From: Flavobacterium salilacus subsp. salilacus
Lineage (GTDB): Bacteria > Bacteroidota > Bacteroidia > Flavobacteriales > Flavobacteriaceae
NCBI RefSeq assembly: GCF_004634195.1
Contig: NZ_SKBP01000013.1
Coordinates: 1 to 58,126 of the forward strand
DNA length: 58,126 nt
Reading direction: 5' to 3'
Part shown: positions 25,436 to 34,177 of the stretch, piece after piece
How positions within the stretch are numbered: the first letter of the stretch is position 1
Layout: every line of letters starts with the position of its first letter
Translations under genes and position numbers: made by a program
Notes under the pieces: generated by a model
Told to the model about the DNA's origin: nothing
Database searches by the model: none
What the model saw: the letters and a program-made list of their open reading frames with translations, nothing else

Positions 25436-26866
25436 ATGTTTAAATCCCGCTACATCAACTTTTTTGCATTTATCATCATTTCCGTTACGGCAGTTTTATA
25501 TTTAATAAATTTTGTTTTTGATGTAAAATCAGAAAGCGGTATAGTAGAAAACCACACAATACCTGAGGGAGTATTAACTTTTTTCCGTTGGGCATCGGTT
25601 TTTGGGTTGATACTGTATGGTATTAAAAAGAGGAGTCTTACCACCTGGATATTAGTCTGCCTTGTTATAGGTGCTACCGTAGGGTATGATTTTCCTGATG
25701 TGGCGGTTAACCTGCGTGTACTGAGCAAGATATTCCTTAAAATGATTAAAACCATAGTAGGTCCGCTTATTTTTGCTACACTGGTATATGGTATTGCAGG
25801 ACACTCGGATATTAAGCAGGTGGGGCGTATGGGCTGGAAATCGTTACTGTACTTTGAGGTAGTAACCACAATAGCTTTATTTATAGGTGTTGCAGCTATT
25901 AACCTGTTTCCTGTAGGTATGGGCATAGAGGCTCCGGCAGCAATGCACGAGCAAATTACGGCTGCCAAACCACAAACATGGCAGGACATTATACTGCATA
26001 TATTTCCTGAAAACATAGCCAAGTCGATGGCTGAGGGCGAAGTACTGCAAATAGTGGTATTTAGTGTAATATTTGGCATAGGTCTTATTATGGTTCCCGA
26101 AAAGAAACGTAAACCAATGGTTGATTTTACCCAGAGTTTATCGGAGGTTATGTTTAAGTTTACCAATATTGTAATGTACTTTGCACCTATTGGTGTGGGG
26201 GCTGCTATGGCATATACCGTGGGGCATATGGGGCTGGGCATACTGCAGAATCTTTTCGGATTATTATTTTTACTTTATGGGGCATTAATAGCATTTACAC
26301 TTTTGGTGCTGTTGCCTATTGCGCTTATTGCGCGTATTCCGCTTATGCCGTTTATAAGAGCTATAAAACAACCGGTATCTATTGCTTTTGCTACAACAAG
26401 CTCGGAGGCGGCACTGCCACGTGCTATGGAGGCTATGGAAAGCATAGGAGTTCCGCGTAAAGTAGTATCGTTTGTAATGCCTATGGGCTACAGCTTTAAC
26501 CTCGACGGTACTACGTTATACCTTTCGCTTGCCAGTATTTTTGTGGCGCAGGCAGCGGGGATAGATCTCAGCCTTGGCGAACAGCTTATTATGGTATTTA
26601 CGCTTATGGTAACCAGTAAAGGTGTGGCGGGTATTCCGCGTGCATCGCTGGTAATACTTATGGGTACGGCGGCATCGTTTAACCTGCCTGTGTGGCCTAT
26701 TATGGCAATATTGGGTATAGATGAGCTTATGGATATGGCACGTACCTCTATAAACGTTATTGGTAACTGTCTTGCTTCGGCATTTATTGCTAAGTGGGAA
26801 GGCGAGTTTGACCCTAATAAAGAGGGTGGCGAAGAGGTGTTTGAAGCTGAACCTCAGAAATCGTAA
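25436..26866 (+). CDS. Dicarboxylate/amino acid:cation symporter (DAACS family)
   Basis: This 476-residue inner membrane protein has about eight membrane segments plus re-entrant loops. Signatures are the serine-rich hairpin FATTSSEAALPRAMEAME near residue 318, the binding-site segment MGYSFNLDGTTLYLSLASI (the family's N-M-D-G-T motif as NLDGT) and the second hairpin MVTSKGVAGIPRASL. It moves C4-dicarboxylates or acidic amino acids with Na+ or H+; glutamate and aspartate carriers share these motifs, so the substrate is open. The ATG at 25436 follows an A-rich leader. It is transcribed away from the restriction cassette. Confidence 0.93.
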   Translation: MFKSRYINFFAFIIISVTAVLYLINFVFDVKSESGIVENHTIPEGVLTFFRWASVFGLILYGIKKRSLTTWILVCLVIGATVGYDFPDVAVNLRVLSKIFLKMIKTIVGPLIFATLVYGIAGHSDIKQVGRMGWKSLLYFEVVTTIALFIGVAAINLFPVGMGIEAPAAMHEQITAAKPQTWQDIILHIFPENIAKSMAEGEVLQIVVFSVIFGIGLIMVPEKKRKPMVDFTQSLSEVMFKFTNIVMYFAPIGVGAAMAYTVGHMGLGILQNLFGLLFLLYGALIAFTLLVLLPIALIARIPLMPFIRAIKQPVSIAFATTSSEAALPRAMEAMESIGVPRKVVSFVMPMGYSFNLDGTTLYLSLASIFVAQAAGIDLSLGEQLIMVFTLMVTSKGVAGIPRASLVILMGTAASFNLPVWPIMAILGIDELMDMARTSINVIGNCLASAFIAKWEGEFDPNKEGGEEVFEAEPQKS

Positions 26867-26923
26867 ATCATATTTTTTAAAATTTATAAATCCTGCTGAC
26901 ATACTGTTGTCATTGCCCGTAAA

Positions 26924-26931
26924 TAATTTTG
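26924..26931 (+). promoter_or_regulatory. Candidate -7 promoter box for the DinB-like gene
   Basis: TAATTTTG fits the Bacteroidota -7 consensus TAnnTTTG, 35 bp before the ATG at 26967. No TTTG lies 19 bp upstream, so the assignment is tentative. Confidence 0.35.
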
Positions 26932-26966
26932 GTGTAGAAATATAAACCACTAAAATTATTTATATC

Positions 26967-27476
26967 ATGGAAAACAATGTAGCAACATCAAGTACAGTTA
27001 CGGTAATTACTCCCGAAATTTTATTAAAACACTGGCAGGGGCATCGTGCGCTTACCCGCAGGGTGATAGATGCTTTTCCCGAAAAAGAATTGTTTAATTA
27101 CTCTGTAGGGGGGATGCGTCCTTTTGCACAGCTTGCTATGGAAATGATTGATTTGGCAGGACCGGGCATGCAGGGTTTTGTAACGAACGAATGGGAAAAA
27201 ATTGAAGAGTTGCCCCACCACACGGGCGAGGGTATGCCTGAAACGAAAGCCGACTTATTGGCACTTTGGGACGAAATTACCCGCGTGATAGACAGCTTGT
27301 GGGCTGAGCTCACGCCCCAACGTTTTGCTGAAACGGTAGTGGCTTTCGGGCAGTATGAAAGCCCTGTTTACAGTACCTTACTCTACTTTATAGATAATGA
27401 AATACACCACCGAGGGCAGGGCTATGTATATTTACGCGCTCTGGATATAGAGCCTCCGTTTTTCTGGGAGCGATAA
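26967..27476 (+). CDS. DinB-fold protein
   Basis: This 169-residue protein matches the DinB/DUF664 four-helix bundle. An N-terminal helix carries HWQGHRALTRRVIDAF, a central helix FAQLAMEMIDLAG, and the C-terminal helix FIDNEIHHRGQGYVYLRAL supplies the His pair of the usual metal triad. Family members bind a divalent metal; several are thiol transferases, most are uncharacterised. No signal peptide, so cytoplasmic. A TAnnTTTG box lies 35 bp upstream, which suggests its own promoter rather than cotranscription with the symporter. Confidence 0.85.
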   Translation: MENNVATSSTVTVITPEILLKHWQGHRALTRRVIDAFPEKELFNYSVGGMRPFAQLAMEMIDLAGPGMQGFVTNEWEKIEELPHHTGEGMPETKADLLALWDEITRVIDSLWAELTPQRFAETVVAFGQYESPVYSTLLYFIDNEIHHRGQGYVYLRALDIEPPFFWER

Positions 27477-27626
27477 GAAACATATTACATATTTGAATTT
27501 AAAATTTTGATTATTTTCTCATATTTTTTAAAAATAACGATATTTTTTTAACATATAATTATTGAATTGTTATAAAGACAGGAAAAATTTTAGTATATCT
27601 TAAGAAATGTATGGTGATAGCTTCTT

Positions 27627-27634
27627 TATATTTG
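27627..27634 (+). promoter_or_regulatory. Candidate -7 promoter box for the GT9 gene
   Basis: TATATTTG matches TAnnTTTG 95 bp before the ATG at 27730. The would-be leader is about 90 nt. TTGTAAACAAG occurs at 27632-27642 and again at 27694-27704, inside this leader. A -33 TTTG is not seen. Confidence 0.4.
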
Positions 27635-27729
27635 TAAACAAGAAACATAATTGAAGAAACTATTTACTTTTTGTCTTTGTTGGCTGTTTTATTGTAAACA
27701 AGCCGACACAGACAACATTTTCTATTACT

Positions 27730-28779
27730 ATGCTAAAAACAATAAACAAGTTTAGGAAGATCGTTATGTGCGGACTTACCAAAAATGTGGGTAACAGTGG
27801 CTTTGAAGGCAAAAAGATGCTTAATAAGGATGAGGTAAAGCGTGTTTTAATATGCCGACCTAACCACCGATTGGGCAACATGCTACTGATAACACCGCTT
27901 GTACAGGAGGTAGAGCGTACTTTTCCTGATTGTAAAATCGATTTGTTTGTAAAGGGAAATTTAGCACCCATTATATTCAGCAACTATACCAGCATAGATC
28001 GCATTATAAAACTGCCTAAAAAACATTTTAAGGAATTGTTTCGATATATTGGCGAATGGATAGCCATTAAAAAAACGAGGTATGATATTGTAATTAATGT
28101 GAACAAAAATTCCTCATCAGGAAGGCTTTCTACCAAAGCAGCCCGAGGATATTATAAGTTTTTTGGAGATGTTGAGGAAAGTTATACTGCCAAATACTCT
28201 GATTATTGCCATATCGCTAAGTACCCGGTGTATAATTTTAGGTACTACCTGTCAATACTGGGTATAACAGAGCGTGAAAATGCCGAAATCCCCATACTTA
28301 ATCTTAAACTGAGTGAAACGGAACTGTTTGAAGGGAAACGGACATTAGCCGAACTGGTAAAAGATGACCGGAAAACCATCAGTATTTTTACTTATGCTAC
28401 GGGAAATAAATGTTACTCTAAAGAGTGGTGGGAAGATTTTTATACAACACTGCAAGAACGCTATGCAGATGAGTATAATATTGTCGAGATTTTACCTGTA
28501 GAGAATGTTTCTCAGATAGATTTTAAAGCACCTTCGTTTTACAGTAAAGATATTCGGGAAATTGCGGCGGTTATAGCCAATACGGCTTTTTTTATAGGCG
28601 CAGATAGTGGCATGATGCATTTGGCAAGTGCATCGCAAACTCCTACGGTAGGGTTGTTTTCAATTACCAAAGCAAATGTATATACTCCTTATAATGAAAG
28701 CAGTACATCGATTAATACCAATAAATTATGTACAAACCGCTGTATGATTGTATTGGATAAAATTGTGAGAAGTAATTAA
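27730..28779 (+). CDS. Glycosyltransferase family 9 (heptosyltransferase-like)
   Basis: This 349-residue cytoplasmic protein has the GT9 N-terminal signature VKRVLICRPNHRLGNMLLIT (a G-D/N-x-L-L-x-T loop) at about 36-55 and the C-terminal nucleotide-sugar site FFIGADSGMMHLASASQTPT with TVGLFS at about 280-305. Family members add heptose or related sugars to lipopolysaccharide core or surface glycans at the inner membrane face. The donor sugar is not deducible here. About 35 residues precede the core, so a later start such as MLNKDEVKRV (residue 30) is possible. It stands alone with no other glycan synthesis gene beside it. Confidence 0.88.
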   Translation: MLKTINKFRKIVMCGLTKNVGNSGFEGKKMLNKDEVKRVLICRPNHRLGNMLLITPLVQEVERTFPDCKIDLFVKGNLAPIIFSNYTSIDRIIKLPKKHFKELFRYIGEWIAIKKTRYDIVINVNKNSSSGRLSTKAARGYYKFFGDVEESYTAKYSDYCHIAKYPVYNFRYYLSILGITERENAEIPILNLKLSETELFEGKRTLAELVKDDRKTISIFTYATGNKCYSKEWWEDFYTTLQERYADEYNIVEILPVENVSQIDFKAPSFYSKDIREIAAVIANTAFFIGADSGMMHLASASQTPTVGLFSITKANVYTPYNESSTSINTNKLCTNRCMIVLDKIVRSN

Positions 28780-28858
28780 TTGTTTTTAAAAAACAGGTCT
28801 TTTTTATGGGAAAGGTTATTTTTTTTCGTTAAATTTAAAAGGTAATCATACCTTGAAA

Positions 28859-29491
28859 ATGTTTAGCGATAAAAAAATACTACTTGCTGATGATCACAGC
28901 GTTGTTCGTCGGGGTACCGGGCTTATATTAAAAGAAATTTTTATACATACTGAGATTATCCATGCCGATAGCTTCGATGCCGTCCTGTCGGTATTAACAA
29001 ATCAGCAAATCGATTTGCTCATACTGGATATTAACCTTCCGGGGGGCAATACTCCTGCTATGGTAAAAAAGGCAAAAATGATACAGCCGTCACTCGGAAT
29101 ACTTATTTTTTCGGCTTTCGACGAGGAGCAGTATGCATTGCGCTACCTGAATTCCGGTGCAGACGGTTACCTGAACAAGTTAACATCTGAAGATAAGATC
29201 ATGACTGCCGCTACATCCATATTGCAGGGCGAGCGTTATATAAGTGAAAAAATTAAGGAGAAGATGCTCGAAAACATTTATGGAAGGACTCCTGAAAATC
29301 CTTTGGAAAAACTATCTAACAGGGAGTTAGAAATAGTAACCCTTTATGCTCAGGGCGAAGGCAACCTTGAGATTGCCAATAAACTCAATATACAAACGTC
29401 CACAGTAAGCACATATAAAAACCGTATTTTTGATAAGCTGGGCGTAAATAATATTGTTTCGCTGGTAGAGCAGTATAAAATTTACAGTTAA
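28859..29491 (+). CDS. NarL/FixJ-type response regulator
   Basis: From the ATG at 28859 (a TTG two codons earlier is less likely) this is a 210-residue protein. The receiver domain (about 4-120) has the acidic pair in LLADDHSVVRRG, the phospho-acceptor D57 in LILDINLPGG and the late lysine in YLNKLTSED. A LuxR-type HTH (about 145-205) has LSNRELEIVTLYAQGEGNLE, then IANKLNIQTSTVSTYKNRIF. All key residues are intact. It converges on a propeller histidine kinase, with only 4 bp between the stop codons; the pair may be cognate, but that is inferred from position. Confidence 0.92.
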   Translation: MFSDKKILLADDHSVVRRGTGLILKEIFIHTEIIHADSFDAVLSVLTNQQIDLLILDINLPGGNTPAMVKKAKMIQPSLGILIFSAFDEEQYALRYLNSGADGYLNKLTSEDKIMTAATSILQGERYISEKIKEKMLENIYGRTPENPLEKLSNRELEIVTLYAQGEGNLEIANKLNIQTSTVSTYKNRIFDKLGVNNIVSLVEQYKIYS

Positions 29492-29495
29492 ACGG

Positions 29496-32400
29496 TTAGG
29501 ATGTAATTGTAAGGATAACCTCTGTTCCTTTTCCTTTAACAGATTTTATTTTCATTGTTATGCCCATTATAACAATTAGTTCCGCAATGATAAGTAAGCC
29601 CATACCGCTTTTTTCCTTATCATCACCATTTCCGCTTATGAGTTTGTTATAGTGGTCAAGCTGTACTGCCGACATTCCTTTTCCGGTATCTTTAATAGAT
29701 AGTGCAACAGTGTTTTCTGTTTTGGTTACTGCAAATGTTATTGTACCTCCGGTAGTGTTTTTAAGAGCATTGTCCAACAGGTTGTGCAGCACTATAGCAA
29801 GCAGATGCCTGTTTGGTGTAACCGTTATTGTTTCATCAATAGTATTTATTACTACCGTATTATGCGATTTGGCAATGTTTTTAAAGAAGGTTATTTTTTC
29901 CCTCACAAGTTTATGCAAGTGGTAAGGTTCTGCATTAGTATTGTTATCAGCAGTTTTAGTATATTCTAAAAAATTATCGACAAAATGATACAATTGTGAA
30001 GATGATGTATATATCGATTCAACATCTTCTTTAATCGCGCTGTCGCTATCACTTAAGTTGTTATATACATAACGCCCTGTTATAGCCATATACTTTAAAG
30101 GGCTTTTAATATCGTGCGTAATGTTTTTTATCAGCTTTTTGTGATTTTCATTTTGCCGACTCAACGTTTCCTTAGTTTCTCTCAGGGTTTTTATGGTGGT
30201 GCTCAGTTGTGTTGTGCGCACGGCTATTTGTTGCTCCAACAGTCGGTTTTTATATCGTATATAACCCAAACGGATTTTAAAAAACAAGATTACAGCCAAT
30301 ACTGAAGCTATGACAACTATAACAGTAAACCACGTAGTTTGCCAAAAGGCAGGCTGTATTGAAAAAGAGATGTTTTTGTATAAATATTCTGATTGAAACC
30401 CCGATAACTTTCGTGCTTTAAGTTGGTATTTCCCGGGAGGTAATGTAGAGAAAGAAACATAGTTTTCTGTTATTCCTGTCCAGTCCTGCGTTACGGGTCC
30501 GATTAGTTTCACCTCAATATACTGGTTGTCTTTATTACCGTAATAGGGGCTTGATATAAAAAAATTTATACGCTCAAAATTTCTGTTCAGCATCAGGTTA
30601 TCGGTACTATAGGTTGTACCGTCAACCTGTGCTTCATCAATAAAAATAGTATTATCAGGGTGGTTTAGTATAATGTTGTCAGGGTCAAAATATACTATTC
30701 CTTCCATCGAAGGAAAATAGACGGTTTGATTGTTAAGGTACACACCGCAAGGCTCGCACCCACCATTAAATTCGTTGGTAGTAAAGCCGTTATCTTTATT
30801 ATAGTGATAGTAATAAATACCATCTTTTTTACCCGAAGCATAATCATACAAATCCTGTTTATTTATACAGAACAAGCCCCTGTTGGTTGTAACCCAAAAA
30901 AAGCCTTTTTTGTCTTCAATAATACAGTGTGCAGTAAGTATATAGTTATTTTTATCGGTAGGAAAATTAACAATCTTTCCGTTTTTGTAAAGAAAAAGCC
31001 CTTTTTTGTAGGTAGCAATCCATAGCTCATGTATGGATGTACTATACATGTTTCTGATATATGCGTTTTTAAATTCGGGAATTTCGGTAACCTCTTTTTT
31101 CTTAATGTTTATTTTCAGCAGGGTACCGCGAGAGCCTACCCAAAGCTCATCCTCAGTCATGCTATATATACATTTAGGACCATTGCTAAACTCCATGTAT
31201 AGCTTTGGACTACAGTTTGGAGCATCAGGATCGGCAACATACAGCGCTCCGGGTTCTTCCCCTTCATAAGGGTAGGCAGTGCCTATCCATATTTTCCCGT
31301 CTTTTGCTTTGGTAAGCGTTGCTATCCTGTTTCCCAGTGTCCAGGTATCATAGTTTTTATAACCCGATTCTTTTTTATACCGGTATAAGTAAATATACAT
31401 TTTTACCCATATATCGCCATTATTATCCGTAACTATTGCATATTTATCACTTCCGTTACCAATATCCACATTGCCTGTGTGCTTGCCGTTTTCAAAAATA
31501 TCTCCACTACTCGACAGTATTTTGTTTTTATGATAGTCGGTAATTCCATAATACACACCATCCAGGCCTCTTTTATGTTTCAGGGGTGATGTCATTTGTT
31601 TAAAATCCTGCTTTTTTACCACCATTAAGCCCTTGTTATGGCTGCCTAAATACAGTGCATTGTTTTTCGCATCGAAGTAAATAGCTTTGATATTGTTTTT
31701 AGCATCAAAATTATCATATAAAAGGGTAGTGGTTAGTTTATCATTTTTAACTTCTATCAGATACACGTTTTTACCCGATACCAAGAAAACCTGTTCTACC
31801 GGCTCATTTGTATAAATGCTGTATTTTCCGGTAATATGAGAATCAAATTTTTTATGCACTGTTTTACTTCCCGTAAACTCAATATAACCATTGTCGTTTT
31901 CGATAAGGTATAACTTTCCCGAAAGGGTAAAAAATTGCGATGAGTCTTTTACAGTATAGGCAAACTGTTTCTTAAGTTTATTATTATCGGTAAACAGCCT
32001 TATACTGTCGTTGTCTATAACATACCTGTTGCCTCCTGAAGATACTGTGAAAATTTCTCTTGGCATAGCGTGGTGTAACGACGGTATAATTTGCAGGTTG
32101 TCTTTGATATAATCTTTTTTTGTCTTTCTTAAAAAATTATAGGTCGAGTTGTCTTTCACCACCATTCGTTTCCGAATCAAAAAGTATTGATGCAGCTCGT
32201 TTCTGATTACCAGACTGTCCTTTTTTACATTACCGCCAAACATGTACATCCTGTCAGATTTTATACCCGGTATGGTAGAGGAGTCATAAATTTTAAAATT
32301 CTCTCCGTCAAAACGTACCAGCCCGCTTTCGGTAGAAAGCCATATAAAGCCATACATATCCTTAACGATACTCTTTACTGTATTTTGCGGTAAATGATTG

Positions 32401-32504
32401 TTATCGGCAGAATACCATGTAACAAAATAAGAAGTATCTTGAGTGTAGCATTTACTTATGCCGAGAAGATATACTATCAACACTATTTTTTTTACAATCT
32501 GCAT
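29496..32504 (-). CDS. Propeller-type sensor histidine kinase
   Basis: This 1002-residue protein has a signal peptide (1-21), Reg_prop propeller repeats (about 25-630: GFIWLSTESGLVRFDG, GFFWVTTNRGLFCIN), a Y_Y_Y domain (about 635-700) and a transmembrane helix (about 722-747). A coiled segment leads to the H box NITHDIKSPLKYM with H797, and the HATPase domain (about 880-1000) has LLDNALKNTTGG, DTGKGMS and SGMGLLIIAELI. It has no receiver or DNA-binding domain, unlike the hybrid protein at 11054-15019, so it needs a separate response regulator. The LuxR-type regulator that converges on it is the likely partner. The periplasmic ligand is unknown. Confidence 0.93.
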   Translation of the reverse strand: MQIVKKIVLIVYLLGISKCYTQDTSYFVTWYSADNNHLPQNTVKSIVKDMYGFIWLSTESGLVRFDGENFKIYDSSTIPGIKSDRMYMFGGNVKKDSLVIRNELHQYFLIRKRMVVKDNSTYNFLRKTKKDYIKDNLQIIPSLHHAMPREIFTVSSGGNRYVIDNDSIRLFTDNNKLKKQFAYTVKDSSQFFTLSGKLYLIENDNGYIEFTGSKTVHKKFDSHITGKYSIYTNEPVEQVFLVSGKNVYLIEVKNDKLTTTLLYDNFDAKNNIKAIYFDAKNNALYLGSHNKGLMVVKKQDFKQMTSPLKHKRGLDGVYYGITDYHKNKILSSSGDIFENGKHTGNVDIGNGSDKYAIVTDNNGDIWVKMYIYLYRYKKESGYKNYDTWTLGNRIATLTKAKDGKIWIGTAYPYEGEEPGALYVADPDAPNCSPKLYMEFSNGPKCIYSMTEDELWVGSRGTLLKINIKKKEVTEIPEFKNAYIRNMYSTSIHELWIATYKKGLFLYKNGKIVNFPTDKNNYILTAHCIIEDKKGFFWVTTNRGLFCINKQDLYDYASGKKDGIYYYHYNKDNGFTTNEFNGGCEPCGVYLNNQTVYFPSMEGIVYFDPDNIILNHPDNTIFIDEAQVDGTTYSTDNLMLNRNFERINFFISSPYYGNKDNQYIEVKLIGPVTQDWTGITENYVSFSTLPPGKYQLKARKLSGFQSEYLYKNISFSIQPAFWQTTWFTVIVVIASVLAVILFFKIRLGYIRYKNRLLEQQIAVRTTQLSTTIKTLRETKETLSRQNENHKKLIKNITHDIKSPLKYMAITGRYVYNNLSDSDSAIKEDVESIYTSSSQLYHFVDNFLEYTKTADNNTNAEPYHLHKLVREKITFFKNIAKSHNTVVINTIDETITVTPNRHLLAIVLHNLLDNALKNTTGGTITFAVTKTENTVALSIKDTGKGMSAVQLDHYNKLISGNGDDKEKSGMGLLIIAELIVIMGITMKIKSVKGKGTEVILTITS

Positions 32505-32553
32505 TTGTTATAGGCTATAAAACATTTACCTAAAATATATAAAATAAAGCCAA

Positions 32554-32595
32554 CAATCCTGTTTTTGTAGAATTAATTCTACAAAAACAGGATTG
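32554..32595. repeat. 42-bp perfect palindrome upstream of the histidine kinase
   Basis: Both arms are 21 bp with no spacer, centred in AATTAATT (32571-32578); the arms start CAATCCTGTTTTTGTAG. It lies 50-91 bp upstream of the kinase start codon. A near loop-less stem of this length can act as a terminator for upstream minus-strand transcription or as a protein-binding site. Confidence 0.8.
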
Positions 32596-32636
32596 CTTTT
32601 CATGCCTTAAATATAAATTCAGTAATTATATTTGCA

Positions 32637-32783
32637 TTGTATAAAGAGAGGTAAAACGTTTTAGATCTTTTTATACCAAAAAAACAATAATTTTTTGCCC
32701 CCCAATTAGCCTTATTGTTATTTAGAGGTTTAGAAACCGGAAAAGATGTGTACGTAATCGTTACACATCTTTCCTTTTTTAGA
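32637..32783 (+). ncRNA. Possible small RNA of about 145 nt
   Basis: The -7 box TATATTTG at 32627-32634 fits TAnnTTTG and would start transcription near 32640. About 100 nt later a hairpin AAAGATGTGTA (32742-32752) / TACACATCTTT (32762-32772) is followed by CCTTTTTT, a plus-strand intrinsic terminator with no coding gene in front of it. An internal stem AACAATAA/TTATTGTT is also visible. No -33 TTTG at the normal spacing and no known RNA family was recognised, so it stays tentative. Confidence 0.35.
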
Positions 32784-32821
32784 CCTACTCTTAAATTTGT
32801 TACCCCTATAACATTCAAATA

Positions 32822-32854
32822 AAAACCCGCTATACTAAATGTATAGCGGGTTTT
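32822..32854 (-). terminator. Terminator of tRNA-Arg
   Basis: A 14-bp perfect stem (32822-32835 with 32841-32854, arm AAAACCCGCTATAC) has a 5-nt loop and starts 1 bp after the mature tRNA 3' end. On the minus strand it runs out into GGGTTTTTATTT. Confidence 0.9.
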
Positions 32855-32855
32855 G

Positions 32856-32927
32856 TAGCCTCGCCAAGAATCGAACTTGGATCAAAAGTTTAGGAAACTC
32901 CCATTCTATCCGTTGAACTACGAGGCT
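32856..32927 (-). tRNA. tRNA-Arg (anticodon CCT)
   Basis: The 72-nt minus-strand sequence folds as a full cloverleaf: acceptor AGCCTCG/CGAGGCT, D arm GTTC/GAAT, anticodon stem GGAGT/ACTTT with loop TTCCTAA (anticodon CCT), a 4-nt variable loop, and T arm CCAAG/CTTGG around TTCGATT. Discriminator base is A; the CCA end is not encoded. It reads AGG codons. It has its own promoter and terminator. Confidence 0.95.
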
Positions 32928-32942
32928 GTAATTTTAGAGATG

Positions 32943-32973
32943 CAAAGATACTGCTTTTTTAGTTCTTCGCAAA
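32943..32973 (-). promoter_or_regulatory. Consensus Bacteroidota promoter for tRNA-Arg
   Basis: On the minus strand TTTG (32973-32970), a 19-bp spacer and TATCTTTG (32950-32943) give an exact TTTG-N19-TAnnTTTG promoter, with transcription expected to start about 7-9 bp before the tRNA 5' end at 32927. Confidence 0.85.
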
Positions 32974-32998
32974 TTAATAACAAGCACTCGTTTGGTAT

Positions 32999-33946
32999 CT
33001 ATTGCGCCATACTTTCAAGATGTTCCAGCATATCCGAAGTCATGCTTTTCAGGTCAAAATAATGTTTCCAGTTCCAATCTTTTCGTGCATAGCTGTCGTC
33101 TATACTTTGCGGCCAGCTATCCGCTATTTTCTGTCTGAAATCAGGCTCATAGTTTATGGTAAAATCAGGGATATGTTGTTGTATGGTTTCGGCAATTTCC
33201 TTAGGAGTAAAATCCATAGCCGAAAGGTTGTAGGACGAACGTATTTTTATCTGCTCTGATGGAGCTTGCATAATTTCGATAGTAGCGCGTATAGCATCAT
33301 CCATATACATCATGGGCAGGCGGGTATCTTCCGACAGGAAACAGGTATAAGTACCGTCCTGAAGCGCCTTGTGATAAATATCCACAGCATAATCGGTAGT
33401 ACCACCTCCCGGCAGGGTTGACCAGCTTATAAGACCCGGATAGCGAATGCTGCGAACATCTACACCATATTTATTGTGGTAATATTCACACCATCTTTCG
33501 CCCGATTGTTTAGAGATACCATATACCGTAGAAGGTTCCATAACCGTATATTGCGGTGTGTTTTGCTTAGGCGTGGTAGATCCGAAAACTGCAATACTCG
33601 AAGGCCAGAATATTTTTTTAATCTTTCCTTCTTTAGCAAGATTAAGCACATGAAAAAGCGAATTCATATTCAAATCCCAAGCAAAGGCGGGGTTTTTCTC
33701 GGCAGTTGCCGATAACAACGCTGCCATCAGGTAAATTTCTTCAACATTATACTTTTCAACCACGTTGGCTATTTGGTCAAAATCAAGAGCATTTACCACT
33801 TCAAAGGGTCCTGACTGTATAAACTCAGTATCACATTCCGCTATGTCCGATGCAATAACATTATCTTTACCATAAAGGTTTCTTAACTTTTTGGTTAGTT
33901 CAGTGCCTATCTGACCACAAGCCCCGATAATTAAAATGGTACTCAT
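32999..33946 (-). CDS. L-threonine 3-dehydrogenase, short-chain (SDR) type
   Basis: From the ATG at 33946 the protein has 315 residues. The frame stays open to 34012, but a TATCTTTG promoter box at 33965-33972 falls inside the extra part, so the inner start is preferred. It is an extended SDR/epimerase-like enzyme: the Rossmann motif ILIIGACGQIGTEL at the start, the active-site serine in WPSSIAVFG, and YGISKQSGE with the catalytic Tyr and Lys. The sequence, including WSTLPGGGTTDYAVDIYHKA, fits the flavobacterial SDR threonine dehydrogenases, which oxidise threonine with NAD+ to 2-amino-3-ketobutyrate in the cytoplasm. UDP-sugar epimerases are the main alternative but lack that segment. No 2-amino-3-ketobutyrate CoA ligase gene is nearby. 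Confidence 0.85.
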   Translation of the reverse strand: MSTILIIGACGQIGTELTKKLRNLYGKDNVIASDIAECDTEFIQSGPFEVVNALDFDQIANVVEKYNVEEIYLMAALLSATAEKNPAFAWDLNMNSLFHVLNLAKEGKIKKIFWPSSIAVFGSTTPKQNTPQYTVMEPSTVYGISKQSGERWCEYYHNKYGVDVRSIRYPGLISWSTLPGGGTTDYAVDIYHKALQDGTYTCFLSEDTRLPMMYMDDAIRATIEIMQAPSEQIKIRSSYNLSAMDFTPKEIAETIQQHIPDFTINYEPDFRQKIADSWPQSIDDSYARKDWNWKHYFDLKSMTSDMLEHLESMAQ

Positions 33947-33964
33947 TGTTTGTTGTTTATGATG

Positions 33965-33972
33965 CAAAGATA
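33965..33972 (-). promoter_or_regulatory. Candidate -7 promoter box for the threonine dehydrogenase gene
   Basis: The minus strand reads TATCTTTG (TAnnTTTG), giving a leader of about 12 nt before the ATG at 33946. It has the same core as the tRNA-Arg promoter nearby, but no -33 TTTG. Confidence 0.5.
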
Positions 33973-34152
33973 CTATTTTAAGATTATGAAATATATTGTT
34001 TAACACCTTCATTGTAACAAAAATTTATCATATTGTGATTTTTAGGTTCGGGTTGGTAGCGTATTCTTAAAATAACAGCGTTTAGGATATCTGATAAGCA
34101 GACACTCAGTATATTTTAATTTTTAATAAACAGCACATTGGTCTAACATTTG

Positions 34153-34160
34153 TAAATTTG
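34153..34160 (+). promoter_or_regulatory. Candidate -7 promoter box for the lipoprotein-mfd operon
   Basis: TAAATTTG matches TAnnTTTG 18 bp upstream of the ATG at 34178. Because it overlaps the outer ATG at 34160, it argues for the inner start of the lipoprotein gene. Confidence 0.45.
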
Positions 34161-34177
34161 TGGCTCAATACAGTAAT

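Larger units (their letters stand above)
32505..32855. other. 351-bp intergenic region with palindrome, possible small RNA and tRNA terminator
   Basis: The stretch between the kinase start and tRNA-Arg holds three separate secondary structures: a 42-bp perfect palindrome (32554-32595), a plus-strand terminator-like hairpin (32742-32778) preceded by a TAnnTTTG box (32627-32634), and the minus-strand tRNA terminator (32822-32854). A 72-codon minus-strand frame (32600-32818) overlaps these hairpins and has no family signature, so I do not call it a gene. Confidence 0.7.

Noticed and set aside
25450..26241. 263-codon open frame antisense to the symporter
   Set aside because: It lies wholly inside a gene with clear family motifs on the other strand and has no recognisable domain; an antisense shadow.
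32600..32818. 72-codon minus-strand frame next to the tRNA
   Set aside because: It overlaps two hairpins, lacks a promoter or family signature and ends beside the palindrome.
33947..34012. Upstream start for the threonine dehydrogenase gene
   Set aside because: The extension covers a TATCTTTG promoter box and adds residues ahead of the Rossmann strand.
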